A stretch of 14,682 nt of DNA from Sedimentibacter sp. (GTDB lineage Bacteria > Bacillota > Clostridia > Tissierellales > Sedimentibacteraceae): assembly GCA_029256005.1 (NCBI GenBank), contig JAQSYS010000045.1:1-14682 (forward strand), given 5' to 3'. Both the position numbers and the translations under genes were made by a program. Numbering within the stretch: the first letter of the stretch is position 1; each line of letters opens with the position of its first letter. A model generated the notes under the pieces. That model saw only the letters and a program-made list of their open reading frames with translations, made no database searches and had not been told where the DNA came from. Of this stretch, positions 6,332-14,682 are shown one piece after another.

Positions 6332-8197
6332 ATGTTTGATATACAGGAAGAATTAAAAAAAGTGCCTGATAATCCCGGTGTATACCAAATGAAGAATCAA
6401 TTTGGAGAAATCATCTATGTAGGAAAGGCAAAAAATTTAAAAAGAAGAGTCAAACAATATTTTCAGTCAAAGAATCACTCGCCTAAAATAGAGGCTATGA
6501 TTAGAAATATTGCTGAATTTGAATATATAATAGTAGATAATGAAGTCGAAGCACTGATACTTGAAGCTAACTTAATTAAAAAGTATTGGCCCAAATATAA
6601 TACTATCTTAAGAGATGACAAGCAGTACCCGTATATAAAAATTTCAGTTCAAGAAAAATATCCTAGAATTTTTAAGGTAAGAGAAGTAAAAAAAGATGGG
6701 GCAAAGTATTTTGGACCATATCCAAGTGCCTATGCTGTCAACGAAATAATTGATATTATTGGAAGTCTATATAAACTGAGAAAATGTTCCTTAAAGCTAG
6801 ATGGAACTAAAAAAAATCAAAGACCATGCTTGAATTATCATATAGGGAGATGCACTGCTCCATGCATGGGAAATGTCGAATTTAAGGATTATAAAAAAGA
6901 AGTAGACATGGCAATAAGCTTTTTGGCAAGTGGTGAGGAAGCTCTCGTTAAAACACTGACTGAAAATATGCAATCCGCATCTCAAAATTTAGATTTTGAA
7001 GCAGCGGCAAAATACAGAGATCAAATAAAAGCGATTGAAATGATTTCTGAAAAACAAAAAATTGTATCTGCAAACTCTAATATGGATCAAGATGTTATTG
7101 GAAGCGCATTAGGTATAGAGGAAGCATGCATTCAGATTTTCTTTATTAGAAACGGTAAAATAATAGGCAGGGAGCATTATCTCCTAACAAATATAGAAAA
7201 TGAATCAAGGGAAGAAATAATCAGTTCATTTATATCTCAATTTTATACAGGCACTGTATATATTCCCAAGGAAATATATATAGAAACCGAAGTTGAGGAT
7301 ATGGAGGTATTTGAAAAGCTTCTGAGTGAAAAAAGAGGTAATAAAGTTTCAATAAAGGTGCCTGCTAAAGGTGATAAGAGCATGCTTATTAAAATGATTA
7401 AAAAGAATGCTTTGGAAATTTTAGAAAAAGGCAGCCAAAGAATTAAGAAAAACCTTGATGAAAGCATGCAAGCAGTTGAGGAATTAAAAGATTTATTACA
7501 ACTTGACGATACACCAATGAGGATAGAGGCATATGATATTTCGAATATTCAAGGAGTGGAGTCAGTTGGTTCAATGGTTGTTTTTGAAAGAGGTATTCCA
7601 AGCAAAAGCAATTACAGACGGTTTAGAATAAAAACTGTAAAAGGCCCTAATGATTACAAAAGTATGGAGGAAGTTCTCGAAAGACGTATTAATCGTGGAC
7701 TTGGGCAGGGTGATATGAAAGGCTTCAATAAAATGCCTGACTTGATACTAATTGACGGAGGCAAGGGACAAACAAACATCGCTGAAGAGGTTATTCACAA
7801 TTATGGATTAAATATTCCTGTTTGTGGAATGATAAAGGATGACAAGCATACTACCAGGGGCTTGATATATCAAAATAATGAAATAGAATTCAGTAAAGAC
7901 AACAAAGTATACAGATTGATTTACAGAATTCAAGAAGAAGCGCATAGGTTTGCCATAGAGTATCATCGCAATTTAAGAGATAAGACACTGTTTAAATCAG
8001 AGCTTGACAATATAGAAAATGTGGGTGAGAAAAGGAAAATCAATTTATTGAAGGAATTTGGCTCAGTTGATAGCATTAAAACAAAAAGTATCGAGGAGCT
8101 TTCTGCTGTTGAAGGCATGAACATTAAAGCCGCAGAATCGGTATATAATTATTTTTATAAGCGAACGAAAAATGAAAATAAAATGAATGAACAATGA
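6332..8197 (+). CDS. uvrC: UvrABC excinuclease subunit C
   Basis: This 621-residue protein makes the 3' and 5' incisions around bulky DNA lesions after UvrA/UvrB loading. All domains are present in order. The GIY-YIG nuclease domain (about 11-95) has Y29, R39 and E78 as the likely active residues. A cysteine region with C152, C166, C174 and C178 matches the four cysteines reported to bind an iron-sulfur cluster in UvrC. The UvrB-binding UVR helix pair lies at about 203-237. The RNase H-like nuclease domain has D402 (YDISN), D475 (LIDGGKGQ) and H538 (EEAHRF). A C-terminal helix-hairpin-helix pair occupies about 555-610. Length and motifs are normal. ATG 6332 is preceded by AGGGAG (6321-6326), 5 bases upstream. 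hprK follows after 31 bases and probably shares the transcript; uvrC and hprK are neighbours in other Clostridia as well. Confidence 0.97.
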   Translation: MFDIQEELKKVPDNPGVYQMKNQFGEIIYVGKAKNLKRRVKQYFQSKNHSPKIEAMIRNIAEFEYIIVDNEVEALILEANLIKKYWPKYNTILRDDKQYPYIKISVQEKYPRIFKVREVKKDGAKYFGPYPSAYAVNEIIDIIGSLYKLRKCSLKLDGTKKNQRPCLNYHIGRCTAPCMGNVEFKDYKKEVDMAISFLASGEEALVKTLTENMQSASQNLDFEAAAKYRDQIKAIEMISEKQKIVSANSNMDQDVIGSALGIEEACIQIFFIRNGKIIGREHYLLTNIENESREEIISSFISQFYTGTVYIPKEIYIETEVEDMEVFEKLLSEKRGNKVSIKVPAKGDKSMLIKMIKKNALEILEKGSQRIKKNLDESMQAVEELKDLLQLDDTPMRIEAYDISNIQGVESVGSMVVFERGIPSKSNYRRFRIKTVKGPNDYKSMEEVLERRINRGLGQGDMKGFNKMPDLILIDGGKGQTNIAEEVIHNYGLNIPVCGMIKDDKHTTRGLIYQNNEIEFSKDNKVYRLIYRIQEEAHRFAIEYHRNLRDKTLFKSELDNIENVGEKRKINLLKEFGSVDSIKTKSIEELSAVEGMNIKAAESVYNYFYKRTKNENKMNEQ

Positions 8198-8228
8198 ACA
8201 GTACGTTGAATAGAGGGAAGGTACTAAC

Positions 8229-9140
8229 ATGCAATATGTAAAAATTGAAGATTTAGTGAGTTATATAGATTTAGAGCCTGTATACTATCCGGATGATGTT
8301 CAGTCCAGAATTTATACTCCAGAAATAATAAGACCTGGTCTTCAAATAGCAGGCTATTTTGACTGGTTTTCATTTGAAAGAGTACAAGTAATGGGCAAGG
8401 CAGAAACCTTTTATTTGAAAACTTTGGATGAAGATGTAAAAAGGCAAAGATTGGACAAATATTTCAGCTTTCCGATACCTGCTCTCATTGTAGCAAATGA
8501 AATGGCAATTGATGAGGACTTGATTCATTATGCCAAAAAATATAAGAGACCTGTGTTTGTTTCAAGTCAAAAAACCGATAAGCTAGTCAATGTCCTTATA
8601 AACTTCCTAGAAGAAGAATTAGCAGAGGAAACAACTCTTCATGGGGTATGCCTTGAAGTTTTTGGGGTAGGAGTTTTAATAAAAGGGAAGAGCGGTATAG
8701 GTAAAAGCGAAACATCTTTGGAACTCATTAACAGAGGACACCGACTTGTTGCAGATGATGCCGTTATTATCAAAAAGGTTGACAATGGTTTAAAGGCAAC
8801 ATGTCCTGAGCTTACGCAACACTTAATGGAGATAAGGGGAATTGGAATACTAGACATAAAACACCTGTTTGGTGTTGGTTCCATAAGAATTGAACAGTTT
8901 GTGGAAATTGTAATAGAATTGGAAGAGTGGGATGAAAATAAGGAATATGACAGAATTGGTATTGATGAAGATTACACTGAAATATTGGGGATAAAGGTTC
9001 CGACAGTTGTAATTCCTGTAAGACCGGGAAGGAATATTTCTGCCATTATAGAAGTCGCAGCTAAGAATTACAGACAGAAGCTTCTTGGATATAATCCTCT
9101 AGATACGTATAACAAAAGATTTCGAAATCTTACTAGGTAG
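8229..9140 (+). CDS. hprK: HPr kinase/phosphorylase
   Basis: This 303-residue bifunctional enzyme phosphorylates HPr on its regulatory serine with ATP or pyrophosphate and removes that phosphate by phosphorolysis, thereby setting carbon catabolite repression through CcpA in Gram-positive bacteria. The N-terminal domain (1 to about 130) is followed by the kinase domain with conserved H138 (LHGV), Walker A GKSGIGKS (153-160), the DD pair at 176-177 and the HprK signature EIRGIGILDI (201-210). A C-terminal segment contains PVRPGRN. Length is typical. ATG 8229 is preceded by AGGGAAGG (8214-8221). A short inverted repeat, AGTAC (8200-8204) and GTACT (8221-8225), would place much of this ribosome binding site in a loop; at 5 bp it is weak. 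It is second in the likely uvrC-hprK operon. The PTS genes it would serve are not in the window. Confidence 0.97.
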   Translation: MQYVKIEDLVSYIDLEPVYYPDDVQSRIYTPEIIRPGLQIAGYFDWFSFERVQVMGKAETFYLKTLDEDVKRQRLDKYFSFPIPALIVANEMAIDEDLIHYAKKYKRPVFVSSQKTDKLVNVLINFLEEELAEETTLHGVCLEVFGVGVLIKGKSGIGKSETSLELINRGHRLVADDAVIIKKVDNGLKATCPELTQHLMEIRGIGILDIKHLFGVGSIRIEQFVEIVIELEEWDENKEYDRIGIDEDYTEILGIKVPTVVIPVRPGRNISAIIEVAAKNYRQKLLGYNPLDTYNKRFRNLTR

Positions 9141-9380
9141 TAATAATTTTGAAGTCTTTATAATTAAACTTGCAAAAATAAGAATAATTCATTTCTAAAA
9201 ATAGCAAGTAATCTATTTGTATGGATTTAATATTTCTTTGAATTATAAGAAAAAACAGGTATGGCTTAATTAATTTGTTTATTTAATATTATCACAAAAT
9301 TATGCAATTTTTATAGTTGCATTTATTTTTGCTTTGGGATATAATTTATGGTGATTGATATTATTATGACGGGGTGAATT
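9141..9380. other. Gene-free leader region between hprK and the pyruvate oxidoreductase gene
   Basis: The 339 bases between the two genes are very AT-rich and hold no long ORF. No strong terminator follows hprK. The best hairpin is ATGCAA (9302-9307) with TTGCAT (9317-9322) around a 9-base loop, followed by TTATTTTTG, which could be a weak terminator or an operator. Other short inverted repeats (9168-9173 with 9204-9209; 9233-9238 with 9247-9252) lack T-runs and are probably chance. Two promoter candidates and a short ORF are listed separately. Confidence 0.5.
9317..9345 (+). promoter_or_regulatory. nifJ: Candidate upstream promoter (P1) of the pyruvate oxidoreductase gene
   Basis: TTGCAT (9317-9322) and a perfect TATAAT (9340-9345) are separated by 17 bases. 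Transcription would begin near 9352 and give a leader of about 128 bases that contains a possible 22-codon ORF. The -35 box overlaps the right arm of the ATGCAA/TTGCAT inverted repeat. Confidence 0.45.
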
Positions 9381-9449
9381 ATGCTCATTAAAATGTATTG
9401 CATAATTGCTTTGTTTGACAATATTATTAAAAAGGTTACACTTTATTAA
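9381..9449 (+). CDS. Possible 22-residue leader peptide (speculative)
   Basis: An ATG at 9381 opens 22 codons (MLIKMYCIIALFDNIIKKVT, then LY) and stops at TAA 9447-9449. It is preceded by GGGGTGA (9371-9377), a fair ribosome binding site at close spacing, and ends 16 bases before the AGGAGG of the following gene. It would be transcribed from promoter P1 but not from P2, whose boxes lie inside it. No similarity to a known leader peptide is recognised, and such ORFs occur by chance in AT-rich DNA. Confidence 0.2.
   Translation: MLIKMYCIIALFDNIIKKVTLY
9415..9442 (+). promoter_or_regulatory. nifJ: Candidate proximal promoter (P2) of the pyruvate oxidoreductase gene
   Basis: A perfect TTGACA lies at 9415-9420 and TACACT (four of six consensus bases) at 9437-9442, 16 bases apart. 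Transcription would begin near 9449, leaving a leader of about 30 bases with AGGAGG at 9466-9471. This is the best -35 box seen in the window and suits a highly expressed gene. Confidence 0.5.
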
Positions 9450-9479
9450 TTATTAATTATTATATAGGAGGATATATAA

Positions 9480-12400
9480 ATGTCAAAAGTTATGAAAACT
9501 ATGGACGGAAAATATGTCTCATATGCCTTTACAGATGTTGCTGCAATATTTCCAATAACACCTTCATCTACTATGGCCGAACTCGCTGATGATTGGGCGG
9601 CTCATGGACAGAAGAACATTTTCGGACAAACTGTTAAAGTTGTTGAAATGCAATCAGAAGGTGGTGCTGCAGGAGCTGTTCACGGTTCATTGCAAGCAGG
9701 TGCTTTAACTACTACTTATACAGCTTCACAAGGATTATTGTTAATGATTCCTAATATGTATAAAATAGCAGGTGAATTATTGCCAGCTGTATTCCACGTT
9801 TCTGCAAGAGCTATTGCTGGACATGCCTTATCAATTTTCGGTGACCATTCTGACGTTATGTCAGCTAGACAAACAGGATTTGCATTACTAGCATCTAGCA
9901 GTGTTCAGGAAGCCATGGATTTAGCAGGTGTTGCACACTTAGCTACTCTTAAAGCAAGAGTTCCTTTCGTACATTTCTTTGATGGTTTCAGAACATCTCA
10001 TGAGGTTCAAAAAATTGAAACAATTGATTATAGTGAGTTTGCTAAATTAATTGATATGGATGCTGTTAATGAATTCAGAGCTAGAGCACTTAATCCAGAG
10101 CACCCTGTAACAAGAGGAACAGCACAAAACCCAGATATATTCTTCCAAGCTAGAGAAGCTTCAAACAAATATTATGAAGCAGTTCCTGCAATAGTTTCTG
10201 ACTACATGAAGGAAATTGAAAAAATAACAGGAAGAGAATATAAGCCATTTAACTATTACGGAGCGCCTGATGCTGAAAATATAATAGTTGCAATGGGCTC
10301 AGTTACTGAAACAGCTGAAGAAGTAATTGATTACTTAAATGCAAAGGGAGAAAAAGTTGGTTTAGTAATAGTTCATTTATACAGACCTTTCTCATCAAAA
10401 TATTTCTTTGACGTTATGCCAAAGACAGTTAAAAAAATTGCAGTTCTTGACAGATGCAAAGAGCCAGGTGCAATTGGAGACCCATTGTACTTAGATGTTA
10501 AATCATTATTCTACGGAAAAGAAGAACAGCCAGTAATAGTTGGCGGAAGATATGGTCTTGGTTCAAAAGACACTACTCCTGCTCAGATATTTGCTGTTTA
10601 CAATAACTTGAAAAAAGAAGAACCAAAGAACGCATTTACAATCGGTATCGTAGATGATGTTACATTTACATCTTTAGAAACACCTGAAATTATCAATACA
10701 TCAGCTCCTGGAACAATCAGATGCAAATTCTGGGGTCTAGGTTCAGACGGTACAGTTGGAGCAAATAAAGATGCTATAAAAATTATCGGTGACCATACAA
10801 ATATGTATGCTCAAGGATATTTCTCATATGACTCTAAAAAATCAGGCGGTGTTACAGTATCTCACTTGAGATTCGGTAAATCTCCTATCAGATCAACTTA
10901 TTTAATAGATGAAGCTGACTTTGTATCATTGTCACAACAATCATATGTTGATAAATATGATGTATTGACAGGACTTAAAAAAGGAGGCACATTCTTATTA
11001 AATACTCTTTGGACACAAGAAGAATTAGATGCTAATTTACCTGCAAAATATAAAAAATATTTGGCAGAAAAAGAAATTAACTTCTATACAATCAATGCTA
11101 CTAAATTAGCTCAGGAAATCGGACTTGGAAACAGAACTAACATGATTATCCAATCTGCATTCTTTAAATTATCAAATGTTGTTCCTTTGGATGATGCTGT
11201 TGAATATTTAAATGCTGCTATTGTAAAATCTTATGGTAAAAAAGGTGATACAATAGTTAACATGAACCAAGCAGCAGTACAAAAAGGTATTTCTGAGATA
11301 GTGAAAGTAACAGTTCCTGAAAGCTGGAAAAATGCTACAGATGATGTTAAAGGAAACAGCGGATTAGCTGTACCATTTACAGAATCAGAAAAACCAGATT
11401 TCATTAAAAATGTTGTTGATGTTATGAACAGACAAGAAGGAGACAGCCTTCCTGTAAGCACATTTGTTGGAATAGAAGATGGTACATTCCCAGCAGGAAC
11501 AGCTGCTTATGAAAAGAGAGGAATTGCAGTTGAGGTTCCAAAATGGATACCAGAAAATTGTATTCAATGTAACCAATGTGCATTTGTATGTCCTCATGCT
11601 GTTATTAGACCAACATTATTAAATGAAGAAGAAAAAGCTAATGCTCCAGAATCATATGACACTCTTAAAGCAATAGGCAAAGGCTTAGAAGGATTAGAAT
11701 ATAGAATAGCAATAAGCCCATTAGATTGTACAGGTTGCGGAAACTGTGCAGATATATGCCCAGGCAAAAAAGGTGAAAAAGCCCTTATTATGACTCCAAT
11801 CGCTGAGGAAGTTACAGCAGGAGTTCCAAACTGGAAATTTACTACTGAAGAAGTAACTATAAAAGATAATTTAATGGATAAAAACTCAGTTAAGGGAAGC
11901 CAGTTCTGCAAACCATACTTTGAGTTCTCAGGCGCTTGCGCAGGTTGTGGTGAAACAGCTTACGTTAAGACTATAACTCAGTTATTTGGTGACAGAATGA
12001 TGATAGCTAATGCTACTGGATGTTCATCTATCTGGGGAGCTTCAGCACCTGCAACTCCATATACAAAAGATTGTAACGGAAGAGGTCCATCATGGGCTAA
12101 CTCATTGTTTGAAGACAATGCTGAATATGGTTTAGGTATGGCAGTTGCTGTAAAACAAATGAGAGATTCAATCCAAATGTCAATTGAAAACTTAATGGAA
12201 AAAGAAATTCCTCAAGGATTAAAAGACGCATTTAATGAATGGGTTGCTACAAAGAATAATGGTGAATTATCAAGAGCAGCATCTGAAAAAGTTCTTGTTG
12301 CATTAGGAAGCTTCACTCCATGTTCAGAATGTGCAGCTGATGTTAAGAATATATTTGAAAAGAAAGATTACCTTGTTAAAAAATCTCAATGGATAATCGG

Positions 12401-13034
12401 TGGAGACGGCTGGGCTTATGATATCGGATACGGCGGATTAGACCACGTATTGGCATCAGGTGAAGATGTGAATATACTTGTACTTGATACAGAAGTTTAC
12501 TCAAATACAGGCGGTCAATCTTCAAAATCAACACCAACTGCATCAATTGCTAAATTTGCAGCTTCAGGAAAGAGAGTTAAGAAGAAAGATCTTGGTATGA
12601 TAGCTTCAACTTATGGCTATGTATATGTAGCTCAAGTTGCTATAGGTGCTGACAAGAACCAATTCTTAAAAGCATTAAGAGAAGCTGAAAGCTATGATGG
12701 ACCATCAATAATCATTGCTTATGCTCCATGTATTAACCACGGAATTAAAGCAGGAATGGGCAAGACTGTAGAGAGAGAAAAGAAGGCTGTTGATGCTGGA
12801 TACTGGCATTTATACAGATTCAATCCTCTTCTTAAAGAAGAAGGTAAGAATCCATTTGCATTAGATTCTAAAACTCCATCTGCTTCATTCAGAGAATTCC
12901 TTGAAGGAGAAGTAAGATATTCTTCATTAAAACAACAATTCCCAGAAGTAGCTGAACAGTTATTTGTTAAAGCAGAAAAAGATGCTAAAGACAGATATGA
13001 CGGCTATGTAAGAATGACTGAAATGAAATACTAA
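9480..13034 (+). CDS. nifJ: Pyruvate:ferredoxin (flavodoxin) oxidoreductase, single-chain
   Basis: This 1184-residue cytoplasmic enzyme oxidises pyruvate with CoA to acetyl-CoA and CO2 and reduces ferredoxin. It is the central energy step in amino-acid and sugar fermentation. The usual fused domain order is complete. The N-terminal thiamine-diphosphate pyrimidine domain has ITPSS (26-30) and EMQSEGG (56-62). A transketolase-C-like domain follows at about 260-400, then the gamma domain. A two-cluster ferredoxin domain has C694, C697, C700 and C704, plus C750, C753, C756 and C760. The C-terminal thiamine-diphosphate domain binds the proximal cluster through C820, C823, C848 and probably C1084. 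GGDGWAYDIGYGG (974-986) and NTGGQ further on form the diphosphate/magnesium site. Length matches the homodimeric clostridial enzyme. AGGAGG (9466-9471), 8 bases upstream, fixes the ATG. Codon choice is repetitive (many AGA, GGA, GCT and CCA), in keeping with high expression. It is monocistronic, ending in a strong terminator. The symbol por is also used. Confidence 0.97.
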   Translation: MSKVMKTMDGKYVSYAFTDVAAIFPITPSSTMAELADDWAAHGQKNIFGQTVKVVEMQSEGGAAGAVHGSLQAGALTTTYTASQGLLLMIPNMYKIAGELLPAVFHVSARAIAGHALSIFGDHSDVMSARQTGFALLASSSVQEAMDLAGVAHLATLKARVPFVHFFDGFRTSHEVQKIETIDYSEFAKLIDMDAVNEFRARALNPEHPVTRGTAQNPDIFFQAREASNKYYEAVPAIVSDYMKEIEKITGREYKPFNYYGAPDAENIIVAMGSVTETAEEVIDYLNAKGEKVGLVIVHLYRPFSSKYFFDVMPKTVKKIAVLDRCKEPGAIGDPLYLDVKSLFYGKEEQPVIVGGRYGLGSKDTTPAQIFAVYNNLKKEEPKNAFTIGIVDDVTFTSLETPEIINTSAPGTIRCKFWGLGSDGTVGANKDAIKIIGDHTNMYAQGYFSYDSKKSGGVTVSHLRFGKSPIRSTYLIDEADFVSLSQQSYVDKYDVLTGLKKGGTFLLNTLWTQEELDANLPAKYKKYLAEKEINFYTINATKLAQEIGLGNRTNMIIQSAFFKLSNVVPLDDAVEYLNAAIVKSYGKKGDTIVNMNQAAVQKGISEIVKVTVPESWKNATDDVKGNSGLAVPFTESEKPDFIKNVVDVMNRQEGDSLPVSTFVGIEDGTFPAGTAAYEKRGIAVEVPKWIPENCIQCNQCAFVCPHAVIRPTLLNEEEKANAPESYDTLKAIGKGLEGLEYRIAISPLDCTGCGNCADICPGKKGEKALIMTPIAEEVTAGVPNWKFTTEEVTIKDNLMDKNSVKGSQFCKPYFEFSGACAGCGETAYVKTITQLFGDRMMIANATGCSSIWGASAPATPYTKDCNGRGPSWANSLFEDNAEYGLGMAVAVKQMRDSIQMSIENLMEKEIPQGLKDAFNEWVATKNNGELSRAASEKVLVALGSFTPCSECAADVKNIFEKKDYLVKKSQWIIGGDGWAYDIGYGGLDHVLASGEDVNILVLDTEVYSNTGGQSSKSTPTASIAKFAASGKRVKKKDLGMIASTYGYVYVAQVAIGADKNQFLKALREAESYDGPSIIIAYAPCINHGIKAGMGKTVEREKKAVDAGYWHLYRFNPLLKEEGKNPFALDSKTPSASFREFLEGEVRYSSLKQQFPEVAEQLFVKAEKDAKDRYDGYVRMTEMKY

Positions 13035-13043
13035 GATTAAACA

Positions 13044-13074
13044 AAAGACAGTTTCGAAAGAAACTGTCTTTTTT
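13044..13074 (+). terminator. Strong rho-independent terminator, usable on both strands
   Basis: AAAGACAGTTTC (13044-13055) pairs with GAAACTGTCTTT (13060-13071) around a GAAA tetraloop (13056-13059), and a run of six T ends at 13074. It starts 10 bases after the pyruvate oxidoreductase stop. On the minus strand the stem is followed by TTTTGTTT, so it can also end the convergent flavoprotein gene, whose stop codon is at 13078-13080. Confidence 0.92.
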
Positions 13075-13077
13075 ATA

Positions 13078-14682
13078 TTAGCCTTTTTTGCCGCATGGAA
13101 GGCATTTCTGGCAGATTGCTCCTTCTTGATTTGCATCGGTTTCTGCTGCCTTGTAAAGCCGATAACCACCGCTTAGATTGAGAGTATCATAACCGTTTTG
13201 TTCCAAAATTCTTTGTGCAATATATCCTCTTAGTCCGATTTGACAAACTATATAAATTTTCTTATTTTTATCAAGTTCAGCTAAGCGTTCCCTTAGGCTA
13301 TCAAGAGGAATATTAATTGAGTTTTCGATGTTCCCCTCATTAAACTCTTCATCAGTGCGAACATCTAATATGACCGTATCCTTTGGAATCAAGGAGATCC
13401 CTTCAATATAGAAAGGCTTCATAATGCCTTCCAGAACATTGCCCCCAACATATCCTGCCATGTTAACTGGATCCTTTGCAGAAGAGAACGGAGGCGCATA
13501 AGCAAGCTCCATTTCTTGAAGGTCATAAACTGTCAATCCAAATCTTACTGCGCTGGCAAGAGTATCTATTCGTTTATCTACACCTTCATATCCCACTATC
13601 TGAGCTCCTAGGATTTTTCCATTATCAGGAGAAAACAGCAGTTTTATTGACATCATATTGCTATTGGGATAATATGTGGCATGAGAGGCTGAATACGTGA
13701 ATATTTTTTTGTAAGGAATCTCATTTCGGATTAGTGATTCCTCTTTTTCACCTGTAACCGCAACAGTCATATCAAATAATTTCATGATAGAAGTACCTTG
13801 ACTGCCTTTGTATGATTTTCCTTTTCCACAAATATTATCTGCGACAATTCTACCTTGTTTGTTTGCTGGAGAGGCCAAAGGTATAATAACTTGTTTGTCG
13901 CTTATTATATTTTTTACTCCAATTGCATCACCCAAGGCAAGTATATCCGGTACTGATGTTTGCATATACTCATCTACAATTATTTCACCACGCAGCCCTA
14001 ATTGAATGTCACTGCTTTTTAAAAATTCGGTATCAGGAGAAACTCCAATGCACATTATAACTAGGTCTGCCGGAATTTCTGTACCTGTGTGAAGAATTAC
14101 GGATGAAGCGGTAAATTCAGTACCCTTACTGTTTAGGAATAGATTAATACCCTTGGTACGAATATAATTATGAACGTCATGAGCAGTATCCATGTCTATT
14201 GGTGCCATAACGTGAGGGGCAGCTTCTACTACACTTATATCAAGACCAAGTTCAAATAAATTTTCAGCCATTTCCATTCCAATAAAGCCACCTCCTATTA
14301 TCGCACAGGATTTCGGGTGCCTTTTATTTATAAAATCCTTTATAGCATAGGTATCAGGAATATTTCTCAAAGTAAAAACATGGTTCAGTTCGACCCCTTT
14401 AAGTGGTGGAACAATTGGCTTGGCACCGGGAGAGAGTACCAATTTGTCGTAGTTTTCAACATATGTTTCACCTGTGGATTGGTTTTTAACCATAATTTTT
14501 TTTTCTTTAGAGTCTATAGATACGACTTCACTGTGTATACGAACATCTATATTAAAACGTTTGTTGAATTTTTCAGGTGTTTGTAGAATAAGGTCTTCTT
14601 TTTCAGTAATGGTATCACCTATATAATATGGTAATCCACAGTTAGCGAATGATATGTGTCCACCTTTTTCAAATAAAATTAT
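13078..14682 (-). CDS. CoA-disulfide reductase-like flavoprotein with C-terminal rhodanese domain (5' end outside window)
   Basis: The reading frame stays open to the right edge, showing 534 residues; roughly 30 N-terminal residues with the first FAD-binding motif are missing. An internal ATG at 14493 is not the start, because conserved sequence precedes it: SFANCGLPYYIG, with the single redox cysteine at visible residue 15 that defines the CoA-disulfide reductase/NADH oxidase group. It continues with the NAD(P)H site IIGGGFIGMEMAE (about 128-140), the second FAD motif ILALGDAIG (about 250), and the dimer-interface block YAPPFSSAKDPVNMAGYVGG. A rhodanese domain (about 430-515) follows, with DVRTDEEF and active C480 in VCQIGLRG. 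It would reduce CoA disulfide or CoA persulfide/polysulfide with NAD(P)H and handle sulfane sulfur. A short tail carries three cysteines, C524, C527 and C530 (CxxCxxC). It converges on the pyruvate oxidoreductase gene and shares its terminator. The exact substrate is not settled by sequence. Confidence 0.88.
   Translation of the reverse strand: MILFEKGGHISFANCGLPYYIGDTITEKEDLILQTPEKFNKRFNIDVRIHSEVVSIDSKEKKIMVKNQSTGETYVENYDKLVLSPGAKPIVPPLKGVELNHVFTLRNIPDTYAIKDFINKRHPKSCAIIGGGFIGMEMAENLFELGLDISVVEAAPHVMAPIDMDTAHDVHNYIRTKGINLFLNSKGTEFTASSVILHTGTEIPADLVIMCIGVSPDTEFLKSSDIQLGLRGEIIVDEYMQTSVPDILALGDAIGVKNIISDKQVIIPLASPANKQGRIVADNICGKGKSYKGSQGTSIMKLFDMTVAVTGEKEESLIRNEIPYKKIFTYSASHATYYPNSNMMSIKLLFSPDNGKILGAQIVGYEGVDKRIDTLASAVRFGLTVYDLQEMELAYAPPFSSAKDPVNMAGYVGGNVLEGIMKPFYIEGISLIPKDTVILDVRTDEEFNEGNIENSINIPLDSLRERLAELDKNKKIYIVCQIGLRGYIAQRILEQNGYDTLNLSGGYRLYKAAETDANQEGAICQKCLPCGKKG

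Noticed and set aside
8200..8225. Hairpin AGTAC/GTACT around the hprK ribosome binding site as a translational switch
   Set aside because: A five-base stem with a 16-base loop is too weak to claim as a regulatory element; it is mentioned only in the hprK entry.
9233..9252. Inverted repeat TTTCTT/AAGAAA as the hprK terminator
   Set aside because: The stem is six weak pairs, lies about 95 bases after the stop and has no T-run.
14491..14493. ATG at 14493 as the start of the flavoprotein
   Set aside because: The same frame is open for 63 more codons to the window edge and encodes the conserved redox-active SFANCGLPYYIG segment, so the true start is outside the window.

Overview
The window looks like a chromosomal piece of a low-GC, anaerobic, amino-acid-fermenting member of the Firmicutes (Clostridia or Tissierellia, in the broad neighbourhood of Peptoclostridium, Acetoanaerobium or Sedimentibacter; the exact genus cannot be read from the sequence). 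The grounds are AT-rich DNA with strong AGGAGG ribosome binding sites, a UGA-encoded selenocysteine in a Stickland-type reductase, a single-chain pyruvate:ferredoxin oxidoreductase and the Gram-positive regulator HPr kinase. No mobile element, CRISPR array, tRNA or rRNA was seen.

Region 1 (1-5030, plus strand) is a betaine-reduction cassette: grdI, grdH (one gene read through an in-frame UGA as selenocysteine), a BCCT-family betaine transporter and a small DUF3841-type protein. Together they would import glycine betaine and feed it to the substrate-specific protein B of betaine reductase. The shared parts (selenoprotein A, protein C, thioredoxin system, Sec machinery) must lie elsewhere. The expected products are trimethylamine and acetyl phosphate. 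GrdI lacks the cysteine that GrdE converts to a pyruvoyl group, which fits a betaine-type, uncleaved subunit. A dyad lies between the probable promoter and the grdI ribosome binding site. A 14-bp hairpin that can serve both strands ends the cassette.

Region 2 (5035-6141, minus strand) is a peptidase T-like M20 metallopeptidase, convergent with the cassette and divergent from uvrC.

Region 3 (6142-9140, plus strand) holds uvrC (nucleotide excision repair) and hprK (HPr kinase/phosphorylase), 31 bases apart and probably cotranscribed.

Region 4 (9141-13077, plus strand) is a 339-base leader region with two promoter candidates, a possible 22-codon leader ORF and repeated TTGCAT motifs. It precedes an 1184-residue pyruvate:ferredoxin oxidoreductase that ends in a strong GAAA-loop terminator. 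This enzyme supplies acetyl-CoA and reduced ferredoxin, complementing the reductive branch in region 1.

Region 5 (13078 to the right edge, minus strand) is a CoA-disulfide reductase-like flavoprotein with a C-terminal rhodanese domain and a CxxCxxC tail. Its first residues lie outside the window.
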